A stretch of 64,000 nucleotides of DNA, from the NCBI GenBank assembly GCA_030848925.1, contig JANFFA010000004.1, forward strand, positions 248,001 through 312,000, read 5' to 3'. Shown here piece after piece: positions 20,000 to 27,614 of the stretch. This DNA is from Rhodalgimonas zhirmunskyi (GTDB lineage Bacteria; Pseudomonadota; Alphaproteobacteria; Rhodobacterales; Rhodobacteraceae). Made by a program: the position numbers and the translations under genes. The notes under the pieces were generated by a model that saw only the letters and a list, made by a program, of their open reading frames with translations, was not told where the DNA came from and did no database searches. The stretch's first letter is position 1; every line of letters begins with the position of its first letter.

Positions 20000-21571
20000 T
20001 TAGGATTTCTGGAACATGGCAAGCATGCGCCGGGTGACAAGGAAACCGCCGAAGATGTTGATCCCGGCCATGAATACCGAAAGCGCTGCCAGCAAGATCA
20101 CCAGGAACGAGCCCGATCCGATCTGCATCACTGCACCAAGGATAATGATCGAAGAGATCGCGTTGGTCACGGCCATCAGCGGCGTGTGCAGGCTGTGGCT
20201 GACGTTCCAGATCACCTGGAAGCCGACAAACACGGCCAGAACGAACACGATGAAGTGCTGCATGAAGCTGGCCGGGGCAACAAGGCCCACACCCAACAGC
20301 AGCGCCGCACCCACAGCCAGCAGCGTTACCTGCTGCTTGGTCTGCGCCTTGAACGCGGCCACTTCTGCGGCGCGCTTCTCTTCCGGGGTCAGTTCTTTGA
20401 CCTCGGGCTTCTTCTGCGCCGCGATCGCCTGCACTTTCGGCGGGGGCGGCGGGAAGGTGATGTCGCCCTCATAGGTCACGGTCGCGCCGCGGATCACGTC
20501 ATCTTCCATGTCGTGATTGATCTGACCGTCCTTCTCGGGGGTCAGGTCCGTCATCATATGGCGGATGTTGGTCGCATAAAGGGTCGAGGCCTGGCTCGCC
20601 ATCCGGCTGGGGAAGTCGGTATAGCCGATGATGGTGACGCCGTTGTCGGTCACGACCTTGTCGTCGGCGACGGTGCCTTCGACGTTGCCGCCACGCTCGG
20701 CCGCAAGGTCAACGATGACCGAGCCGCGCTTCATCGCCTGCACCATATCCTCAAGCCACAGCTTGGGCGCCGGGCGGTTGGGGATCAGCGCCGTGGTGAT
20801 CACGATGTCCATGTCGGGCGCGATCTCGCGGAACTTGGCCAGCTGCGCTTCGCGGAACTCCGGGCTCGATACGGCGGCATAACCGCCCGTCGCGGCGCCG
20901 TCCTGCTGTTCTTCCTCGAAATCGAGGTAAACGAACTCGGCGCCCATCGATTCGACCTGCTCGGCCACTTCGGGGCGCACGTCGAATGCATAGACGATCG
21001 CGCCAAGGCTGACCGCCGCGCCGATCGCGGCCAGACCGGCCACGCCCGCGCCCACCACCAGAACCTTCGCCGGCGGCACCTTGCCCGCGGCGGTGATCTG
21101 ACCGGTGAAGAAACGGCCATAGTTGTTGCCGGCTTCGATCACGGCGCGATAACCCGCGATGTTGGCCATCGACGACAGCGCATCCATCTTCTGCGCGCGG
21201 CTGATGCGGGGCACCATTTCCATCGCGATGACGTTGGCGCCCTTGGCTTTCGCGGCCTCCATCCCCTTCTCGTTCCCACCGGGATTGAAGAAGGAAATCA
21301 GGGTCTTGCCCTTGGTCAGGCGCTTCAGCTCGGTGTCGTTGGGCTGGCGCACCTTGGCAACGATGTCGGCCTCTTTCCACAGTGCCGCCGGGGTTTTCAC
21401 CACCGTGACGCCGGCCTCTTCATAGGCCGCGTCTGTAAACCCTGCGGCACTGCCCGCGCCGGTTTCGATCAGGCACTCATAGCCCAGCTTCTGCAATTGC
21501 AGGGCCGAGTCCGGGGTCATGGCAACCCTGGCTTCGCCCTCGGCAACTTCCTTCGGTGTTCCGATCTTCAC
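20000..21571 (-). CDS. pntA: NAD(P) transhydrogenase subunit alpha
   Basis: A 523-residue subunit carrying the NAD(H)-binding domain I (residues about 1-375) and the membrane part of domain II. Domain I has [20 protein letters not shown], the Rossmann segment [23 protein letters not shown] (20 or more residues, split here by the GAGVAG glycines) and [13 protein letters not shown] Pro/Lys/Glu-rich linker ([20 protein letters not shown]) leads to four membrane helices. This is the fused E. coli-like layout rather than the split PntAA/PntAB found in some alphaproteobacteria. The start is GTG 21571, preceded by GGGAAG. Confidence 0.97.
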   Translation of the reverse strand: MKIGTPKEVAEGEARVAMTPDSALQLQKLGYECLIETGAGSAAGFTDAAYEEAGVTVVKTPAALWKEADIVAKVRQPNDTELKRLTKGKTLISFFNPGGNEKGMEAAKAKGANVIAMEMVPRISRAQKMDALSSMANIAGYRAVIEAGNNYGRFFTGQITAAGKVPPAKVLVVGAGVAGLAAIGAAVSLGAIVYAFDVRPEVAEQVESMGAEFVYLDFEEEQQDGAATGGYAAVSSPEFREAQLAKFREIAPDMDIVITTALIPNRPAPKLWLEDMVQAMKRGSVIVDLAAERGGNVEGTVADDKVVTDNGVTIIGYTDFPSRMASQASTLYATNIRHMMTDLTPEKDGQINHDMEDDVIRGATVTYEGDITFPPPPPKVQAIAAQKKPEVKELTPEEKRAAEVAAFKAQTKQQVTLLAVGAALLLGVGLVAPASFMQHFIVFVLAVFVGFQVIWNVSHSLHTPLMAVTNAISSIIILGAVMQIGSGSFLVILLAALSVFMAGINIFGGFLVTRRMLAMFQKS

Positions 21572-21787
21572 CTTGTCACTTCCCTCTTCTCGTCAATCTT
21601 TGGCCGGACAATCTGCCCGGCCGGATTTCGTTTCACGCGTGGTTGGCGGCCCTTATGGCATATCCCACCCCGCTGTTCACTTGCCTGAATGTCGCATTTG
21701 CAGCGATTTTCAGCTTAAAAGCAGGGTCGGGCGGCAGCTCTCAACCGCCTTAATGCAAAGGCTGACCGCTCCTGTCAAACCCTGACG

Positions 21788-22243
21788 TTAAAGCCAACGT
21801 CGCGTCTTTTCCGCATAGCGCGCAAATTCAGCACGAAATTTTTCGCGCAGGAACCCCTCTTCCTCGGCAATAAAATGTCGCTCGATCCACCACACAAAGA
21901 TCGGAATCAGCGGCAGCGAAAGCACCGCGCCCCAAAAAACGATCATCCCCGCCAGAAACAGCGCATCCCCAAGGTAGATCGGGTTGCGGCTACGGCTATA
22001 GATGCCCGTCGTCACCAACGCATCGGCATAGCGGTGCGGCATCAGGGTCGTTTTGTGGCGCCGCATCTCCCACGCGGCCAGCAGCATCAAAAGCACCCCG
22101 CCCCCTGCCAGCACGCCGCCGACAAACCCGGCAATCCCGCTGCCAAAGCTCAGGCCCATCGGAAAATAGGTCTTCTGGGCCCACGCCAGCGCAAGACATA
22201 TCAAAAGCCAGACGGGCGGAATATCGAGATACTGTCTGATCAT
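21788..22243 (-). CDS. Isoprenylcysteine methyltransferase-like membrane methyltransferase
   Basis: A 151-residue membrane protein with about four helices and the PEMT/ICMT-family C-terminal signature: TTGIYSRSRNPIYLGDALFL (SAM-binding loop), then EEEGFLREKFRAEFARYAEK and TRRWL. Family members methylate lipids or carboxyl groups using SAM at the membrane face. Its ATG overlaps the rhodanese stop by 4 bp (ATGA on the - strand), so translation is coupled. The substrate is unknown; linkage to an exported sulfurtransferase and metallohydrolase is notable. Confidence 0.85.
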   Translation of the reverse strand: MIRQYLDIPPVWLLICLALAWAQKTYFPMGLSFGSGIAGFVGGVLAGGGVLLMLLAAWEMRRHKTTLMPHRYADALVTTGIYSRSRNPIYLGDALFLAGMIVFWGAVLSLPLIPIFVWWIERHFIAEEEGFLREKFRAEFARYAEKTRRWL

Positions 22244-22671
22244 GGTTTGTAAGCTGCGTCCTTCTGCCAGCCGTTGATGCCCGATTGCAGCACCAGCGCG
22301 TTTTCGCGCCCCATCAGCCGCGCCGCAAAGGTAGCCTGCGCCGAAAGACTGCCGGTATTGCAATAGAGGATCACCATGCCCTCTTGCGGCAATTCGTCAA
22401 TCCGTCCCGGCACCTCGCGCCATTCAATGTTGATCGCGCCGGGAATATGACCGGCCGCGAACTGCTCGGCGTCGCGCGTGTCGATAAATGTGGCAGCGGC
22501 GAACACCTGTTCATCAATCTGCTGTGGCAGGATGATACCCTGTTCGTAAGTGGCGAAATCCATATAATCGGTGATCGCCTCGCCCACCGGATCGTCCTCG
22601 GCCCAAACCGGCCCGGCAACGGCCAGCGCCAGCGCGACCGTAGCCACTCGCATCATACCCATCATTCCCAT
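22240..22671 (-). CDS. Exported rhodanese-like protein
   Basis: A 143-residue protein with a signal peptide (MGMMGMMRVATVALALAVAG, cleavage near VWA-EDD) and one rhodanese domain: FIDTRDAEQFAAGHIPGAIN, then VILYCNTGSLSAQATFAARL with the active-site Cys in YCNTGS. It should carry or transfer sulfane sulfur in the periplasm. Several ATG codons are available; ATG 22671 gives the best signal peptide and overlaps the upstream gene by 10 bp. Middle gene of a three-gene operon. Confidence 0.88.
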   Translation of the reverse strand: MGMMGMMRVATVALALAVAGPVWAEDDPVGEAITDYMDFATYEQGIILPQQIDEQVFAAATFIDTRDAEQFAAGHIPGAINIEWREVPGRIDELPQEGMVILYCNTGSLSAQATFAARLMGRENALVLQSGINGWQKDAAYKP

Positions 22672-23621
22672 TCCATCTCTTCATAAACCCGGCCCGCGTT
22701 CTTGGTCGCCAGCTCTTCGAAGGTATCAAGGGTCTTCCAACGCTCTTGATCCACGTAATAGGCCCCGGCAAGGTCGCCCCCCTCGTCGATATGCGCGCCG
22801 ATCTTCTCGCGCAGGTCGACAAGGTAGTCGCGGGTAAAGCGCGTCACCTGCGCCAAATTCGTCGGATGGCCATGCCCCGGGATCACGTAGGTCGGGTTCA
22901 TCGGCATCAGCTTTTCTTCGAAGGTCTCGATCCAGCAGCTGGTGCAGGTGCCCTCGAAAATCGGCAGCATCCGTTCGTGGAACGCGATATCGCCCGCGAT
23001 CATGATGCCCCACTGCGGAATCCAGACCTGCGTATCGCCCGGATCATGCGCCGGACCAAGGTGCAGCACCTCGATCGTCACACCGCCCAGTTCGATCACC
23101 TCCTTGTCGCTGAAGCTGCGGGTCGGAAACACGATCCGCGTGCCTTCCGCCTTGTCGCGGTTATAGCGCTGCATCCCCTGAAAGATCTGGTCCGACTTTT
23201 CCTTGAAATCCTCGATCGCATCCTCGTGGGCAAGGATCTCTACGCCCTGATCGGCCCAATAGGAATTGCCCAGCATCGCATGGCCCTGCCCGTTCTCGTT
23301 GATCACAAGGACCACGGGCTGATCGGTCACTGTCTTGATCTCGTCATGCAACGCGCGGGCCAGCCGCGCCGAGGCACTGCCATTGATCACAACCACGCCC
23401 TCATCGGTCACGATGAAACTCAGGTTGTTGTTGTGACCCGAGTTTTCATAGGTCGGCGGCGCAGTCGCCCCGATGGCGCTAAACACATGCGGGATCACCT
23501 CGACCGGCTTCGAGTAAAGCTCGCTCTGCGGGTATTGATCGGCGATATCCTCGCTCGCCCAAACCGCGCCTGCAACCATCGCCGCCGCCACTGCGGCCGG
23601 AATCATCAGTCTTGAAAACAT
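22662..23621 (-). CDS. Exported metallo-beta-lactamase-fold protein with an altered metal motif
   Basis: A 319-residue exported protein (signal peptide MFSRLMIPAAVAAAMVAGAV, cleavage near VWA-SED) with the MBL fold and clear similarity to SoxH / quinoprotein-relay metallohydrolases. The canonical HxHxDH is replaced: by alignment on VIN...GN the positions read Asn110, Gln112, His114, Ala115 (NENGQGHAMLGN). The other ligands are kept: His192 (GPAHDPGD), Asp211 (AGDIAF) and a C-terminal His (PGHGHP, 250/252). Residues 226-230 form a CXXCW motif (CTSCW). First gene of an operon with an exported rhodanese and a membrane methyltransferase. Function is unknown; single-metal or redox chemistry is possible. 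Confidence 0.85.
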   Translation of the reverse strand: MFSRLMIPAAVAAAMVAGAVWASEDIADQYPQSELYSKPVEVIPHVFSAIGATAPPTYENSGHNNNLSFIVTDEGVVVINGSASARLARALHDEIKTVTDQPVVLVINENGQGHAMLGNSYWADQGVEILAHEDAIEDFKEKSDQIFQGMQRYNRDKAEGTRIVFPTRSFSDKEVIELGGVTIEVLHLGPAHDPGDTQVWIPQWGIMIAGDIAFHERMLPIFEGTCTSCWIETFEEKLMPMNPTYVIPGHGHPTNLAQVTRFTRDYLVDLREKIGAHIDEGGDLAGAYYVDQERWKTLDTFEELATKNAGRVYEEMEWE

Positions 23622-23751
23622 GGCAAATCCTCCCTCTCCGCGCGGTTATACGAATTCACGAAACTGAATGTCGAGTGAAATGACGGAACGGCGCAGTTGC
23701 GAGCCGACCCCCGCGCGATAGTCTCGCCGCGAAACAGGGAGGAAAGACATC

Positions 23752-24504
23752 ATGATGCTTCAAGGCAAACACGCAATCGTCACCGGCGGCGGCACCGGAA
23801 TCGGTCTCGCCATCGCCCGCGCCCTCGTCACCGAAGGCGCAGAAGTCACCATCACCGGCCGCCGCCTCGACGTTCTGAAAGAGGTCGCCACCAAAGGCAT
23901 GCACCCGATGGCGATGGACGTGGCCGACGAACAGCAGGTGATCGACGGCATGGCAAAGGCCGTGGCGGATCGTGGCCCGATCCAGATCTGCGTCGCCAAC
24001 GCCGGCATCGCCGAGGGCCGCAAACTGCACAAGACCGATGCCGAAATGTGGCGTCGGATCATGTCGATCAACCTTGATGGCTGCTTCTTCACCATCCGCG
24101 AAGCCCTTAAATCCATGACCGAAACCGACTGGGGCCGTGTCATCGCGGTCTCCTCCATCGCCGGTCTGCGCGGCGCGCCGGGTGCGGGCGCCTATTCCGC
24201 TTCCAAACACGGCGTCATCGGCATGATCCGCAGTTTCTCCGAGGATTTCATGGGCGGGCCCTACACGTTCAACTCGATCTGCCCCGGCTATGTCGACACG
24301 CCCATCGTCACCCGCAACACCGATTCCATCGCTGAACGCGCGGGCGTCTCCAAGGACGAAGCGCGCGAAATGATGATCAAGATGAACCGCCACAAGCGCC
24401 TGATCACCCCGGAAGAGGTCGCCGCGTCCGCCATCTGGCTGTGCAATCCGCTCTCCGAAAGCACCAATGGCACCGAGGTGCGCATCGGCGGCGGACAGGT
24501 CTGA
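23752..24504 (+). CDS. SDR-family NAD(P)-dependent oxidoreductase
   Basis: A 250-residue short-chain dehydrogenase. Seen: cofactor-binding TGGGTGIG (residues about 11-18), CVANAGIAEG (NAG motif), the catalytic Ser in VSSIAG, and the YSASK Tyr/Lys pair, followed by CPGYVDTPIV. Classical SDR in length and motif spacing, resembling 3-hydroxybutyrate or 3-oxoacyl dehydrogenases. It is the first gene of a + strand run with kynU, a GNAT gene and kynA, so a role around tryptophan catabolism is possible, but the substrate cannot be read. Either of two adjacent Met codons may be the start. Confidence 0.9.
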   Translation: MMLQGKHAIVTGGGTGIGLAIARALVTEGAEVTITGRRLDVLKEVATKGMHPMAMDVADEQQVIDGMAKAVADRGPIQICVANAGIAEGRKLHKTDAEMWRRIMSINLDGCFFTIREALKSMTETDWGRVIAVSSIAGLRGAPGAGAYSASKHGVIGMIRSFSEDFMGGPYTFNSICPGYVDTPIVTRNTDSIAERAGVSKDEAREMMIKMNRHKRLITPEEVAASAIWLCNPLSESTNGTEVRIGGGQV

Positions 24505-24568
24505 GCCTTGCCAACGCGATGGGGCGGGGCTACCCCTGCCCTATCGCATGCACGAAAAGGCCGCCCCC

Positions 24569-25792
24569 ATGACCGCTTCAGCCCAGACCGCTTCAGCCCA
24601 AACCGATTTCGCCCACACCAAACAGCTGTTCCACCTGCCCGAAGGCGTGATCTATCTCGACGGCAACTCACTCGGGCCGCTGCCCCTCGCCGCGCCGATC
24701 AAGATGCAGACGACGATGCGCGACGAATGGGGCGAAATGCTGATCACCGGCTGGAACAAGGCCGGCTGGATGGCCCAACCCACCCGCGTCGGCGACCGCA
24801 TCGCGCGCTTGATCGGCGCCGAGGACGGGCATGTCGTGATCGGCGACACGCTCTCGATCAAGGTCTACCAGGCGCTGGCCTCCGCGCTTGAGCTGAACCC
24901 AGATCGCAAGGTCATCCTGTCCGACAGCGGCAATTTCCCCACCGATCTCTACATGGCCGAAGGGCTGATCAAATCGCTGGGCCAAGGGCATGAGCTGCGC
25001 ATTGTCGCCCCGGAAGAGGTCGAAGACGCCATCACCGAAGAGGTCGCCGTCACCCTGATCACCGAAGTCGACTATCGCACCGGCCGCCTGCACGACATGA
25101 AGGCGCTCACCGAAAAGGCCCACGCCGTCGGCGCGCTCACGATCTGGGATCTCGCCCATTCCGCCGGTGCCCTGCCCGTCGATCTTGCTGGCGTAAACGC
25201 CGATTTCGCCGTCGGCTGCACCTATAAATACCTCAACGGCGGCCCCGGCGCGCCCGCCTTCATCTATGTCGCGCCGCGCCACGCGGACAAGGTCGAACCG
25301 GCGCTCTCTGGCTGGCTCGGCCATGATGCCCCGTTCGAGTTCGAACGCTCCTACCGCCCCGGCCCCGGGATCGAACGGATGCGCGTCGGCACCCCTCCGG
25401 TCCTTGCCCTCTCGGCGCTCGAATCCGCGCTCGACATCTGGGACATGACGACGATGCAGGCGATCCGCGAAAAATCCCAAGCCCTCACCGCCCTCTTCAT
25501 CGAAGAGGTCGAAACCCGTTGCCCGATGCTCACTCTCGCCTCGCCGCGCGACGCCGCAAAGCGCGGCTCACAGGTCTCCTTCCGCTTTCCCGATGGCTAC
25601 GCCGCGATGCAGGCCCTGATCGCCCGTGGCGTGATCGGCGATTTCCGCGCGCCCGATATCATGCGCTTCGGCTTCACCCCGCTCTATATCGACGAGGGCG
25701 ACGTGACCCGCGCCGCCGCAATCTTGGAAGAGGTCATGACAACCCGCGCTTGGGACGCCCCGGAATACAAGGCCCGCTCTCGCGTGACCTGA
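24569..25792 (+). CDS. kynU: Kynureninase
   Basis: KynU is the PLP enzyme that cleaves kynurenine to anthranilate and alanine. The 407-residue product has IYLDGNSLGPLP, the aspartate of IWDLAHSAGALPVDL, the PLP lysine in GCTYKYLNGGPG (Lys220) and the family's MRFGFTPLYI near the C terminus. ATG 24569 has AAAAGG 10 bp upstream. The first residues include a short duplicated ASAQT unit. It sits between an SDR gene and a GNAT gene, with kynA following, a tryptophan-to-anthranilate cluster. No kynB (formamidase) is present in the cluster. Confidence 0.96.
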   Translation: MTASAQTASAQTDFAHTKQLFHLPEGVIYLDGNSLGPLPLAAPIKMQTTMRDEWGEMLITGWNKAGWMAQPTRVGDRIARLIGAEDGHVVIGDTLSIKVYQALASALELNPDRKVILSDSGNFPTDLYMAEGLIKSLGQGHELRIVAPEEVEDAITEEVAVTLITEVDYRTGRLHDMKALTEKAHAVGALTIWDLAHSAGALPVDLAGVNADFAVGCTYKYLNGGPGAPAFIYVAPRHADKVEPALSGWLGHDAPFEFERSYRPGPGIERMRVGTPPVLALSALESALDIWDMTTMQAIREKSQALTALFIEEVETRCPMLTLASPRDAAKRGSQVSFRFPDGYAAMQALIARGVIGDFRAPDIMRFGFTPLYIDEGDVTRAAAILEEVMTTRAWDAPEYKARSRVT

Positions 25793-25837
25793 CGCACCGC
25801 GCAAAGCCACCACCGCAACAGGCGATGGTCTCCGCCC

Positions 25838-26314
25838 ATGATCCGCATCCGCTCCTATACCCCAGACGATGCCGCGCCGCTCCACGCGCTGTTTCATGTC
25901 GCCATCCACAAGGGCGCTGCCGGGCATTACACCCCCGCCCAGCGCGCCGCATGGTCCCCCTCGTCGCAAATGCCCGCGTCATGGCCCACCAAGCTTGCCG
26001 CGCTCGAAACCCGCGTCGCCCTGCGTGACCGGGAAATCGCCGGCTTCATGGCGATGACACCCGAAGGGTATCTCGACCTCGCCTTCACCCATCCCGACCA
26101 TACCCGCCACGGCGTCGCCACTGCGCTCCACAGCGCCCTTCTCGAACTGGCCCGAACGCGCGGCCTGACCCGGCTCACCACCCATGCCTCGCTCGCCGCG
26201 CGCGCCTTTTTCGACCGTCACGGCTGGCAGGTCACGCATGCGGAAAAGGTTGCACGTGGCGGCGAAACACTGGATCGTTTCGCCATGTCCCTTTCCCTCG
26301 GTCCCCAGACATGA
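25838..26314 (+). CDS. GNAT-family N-acetyltransferase
   Basis: A 158-residue acetyltransferase. It starts [20 protein letters not shown], the usual GNAT beginning, and contains the acetyl-CoA loop region [20 protein letters not shown] (motif A with HGVATAL) and the C-terminal [19 protein letters not shown]. It transfers acetyl from acetyl-CoA to an unknown amine. It lies between kynU and kynA in the same direction with short gaps, so it is likely co-expressed with the kynurenine genes. Confidence 0.88.
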   Translation: MIRIRSYTPDDAAPLHALFHVAIHKGAAGHYTPAQRAAWSPSSQMPASWPTKLAALETRVALRDREIAGFMAMTPEGYLDLAFTHPDHTRHGVATALHSALLELARTRGLTRLTTHASLAARAFFDRHGWQVTHAEKVARGGETLDRFAMSLSLGPQT

Positions 26315-26444
26315 CCCGTCGCTTGCCGCCCCTCTGCCGCCCCGCCGGCTGGATCGCCCTCTGGCGTCGCCTCGGCCCCATGGCCCGCCTCACGAGGGGC
26401 CGCTTCTCCTGACCGCAAAACGCCAACGCCAAGGAGACACGACC

Positions 26445-27284
26445 ATGACCAACACCCCCTACGACCCCGCCGCCGAAGGCGCGCAAATGCGCTTCGATGG
26501 CCGGATGAGCTATACCGACTACCTCCACCTCGATCCGATCCTCACGGCGCAGCACCCGCTCAGCACCGCCCATGACGAGATGCTGTTCATCGTCCAGCAC
26601 CAGACCTCGGAACTCTGGATGCGCCTCGCCATCCATGAACTGACCGCCGCCCGCGCGCTCTTGCTCGATGACACCCTGCGCCCGGCTTTCAAGATGCTGG
26701 CCCGGATCGCGCGGATCTTCGAACAGCTCAATTCCGCATGGGACGTGCTGCGCACCATGACCCCCTCGGATTACACCGCTTTCCGCGAAACGCTGGGCCA
26801 AAGCTCGGGCTTTCAATCGTGGCAATACCGCCGGATCGAATTCATCCTCGGCAATCGCAACGCGGCGATGCTGCGCCCCCACGCGCACCGCCCCGATCTC
26901 GCCGCCCTGCTGGAAGAGGACCTGCGCCAACCCTCGCTCTATGATGCCGCCCTGCGCCAATTGCCCCGCGCCGGCATCCCCCTGCCCGACGCGGTCCTCA
27001 ACCGCGATCCGGCCACCCCACATGTGGCCACCCCCGAGGTCGAAGAAGCCTGGGCCAGGGTCTACCGCGCCCCCGAAACCCATTGGGAGCTTTACGAACT
27101 GGCCGAAAAACTCGTCGATCTCGAAGATTACTTCCGCCGCTGGCGCTTCAACCACCTCACCACGGTCGAACGCGTCATCGGCCTTAAACGCGGCACCGGC
27201 GGCACCGGCGGCACCTCTTACCTCAAACGTATGCTCGACACGGTCCTCTTCCCCGAACTTTGGACCCTGCGCACCACGCTTTAA
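26445..27284 (+). CDS. kynA: Tryptophan 2,3-dioxygenase
   Basis: KynA opens the indole ring of tryptophan with a haem iron to give N-formylkynurenine. The 279-residue product has [37 protein letters not shown] (active-site His in the QHQTSELW segment), [13 protein letters not shown], the proximal haem His237 in FNHLTTVER, and the [11 protein letters not shown] loop. AAGGAG precedes ATG 26445. It ends the kynurenine gene run. The GGATATTT-type repeat lies just downstream. Confidence 0.96.
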   Translation: MTNTPYDPAAEGAQMRFDGRMSYTDYLHLDPILTAQHPLSTAHDEMLFIVQHQTSELWMRLAIHELTAARALLLDDTLRPAFKMLARIARIFEQLNSAWDVLRTMTPSDYTAFRETLGQSSGFQSWQYRRIEFILGNRNAAMLRPHAHRPDLAALLEEDLRQPSLYDAALRQLPRAGIPLPDAVLNRDPATPHVATPEVEEAWARVYRAPETHWELYELAEKLVDLEDYFRRWRFNHLTTVERVIGLKRGTGGTGGTSYLKRMLDTVLFPELWTLRTTL

Positions 27285-27614
27285 GCGCCGCCAAGGCCCC
27301 GGGCGACCCCGCCTCCGGCTTCACTTGACCAGAAATATCCCGGGGGAAGGCGACGAAATGCAATCGCGTTTCGTCGCCGTGGGGGCTGGCCCCCAAAACG
27401 TCTCCCAATCAAGGCGAAACCACGGCCCTCGGGCCGACCCGGCCGCATTCCCTGCCATAATCGCCTCAATTAGGCACGAATTTACCTAAAACCCAGCGCA
27501 ATGCCGCCGCACCGGCTTCGTATCCACTTTGGAAACAACTGCCCGAAATCCGGGCGTTTGGCCCACCCCGGCACAAGACCGGGGCGGTCGTTCAAGAGTG
27601 TGCGGAGTAGTGAT
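27285..27614. other. Intergenic region between kynA and the Hint protein gene (330 bp)
   Basis: No gene seen. It holds an inverted copy of the GGATATTT-type repeat (27312-27346), a hairpin CGACGAAA/TTTCGTCG (27351-27376), a GGGGG/CCCCC hairpin (27381-27394), and an AT-richer stretch with the dyad TTAGG-N10-CCTAA (27470-27489) about 125 bp before the next start. The downstream half should contain the promoter of the Hint protein gene. Confidence 0.6.
27312..27346 (-). repeat. Dispersed intergenic element (GGATATTT type), inverted copy
   Basis: Read on the - strand this is CCCCCGGGATATTTCTGG then TCAAGTGAAGCCGGAGG, matching 4539-4576 at most positions. It begins 27 bp after the kynA stop, again at the 3' side of a gene. 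Confidence 0.65.

Noticed and set aside
24569..24640. A tandem ASAQT repeat at the KynU N terminus as a functional element
   Set aside because: It is only two units of about 15 bp in an expected disordered start region; not worth a separate claim.
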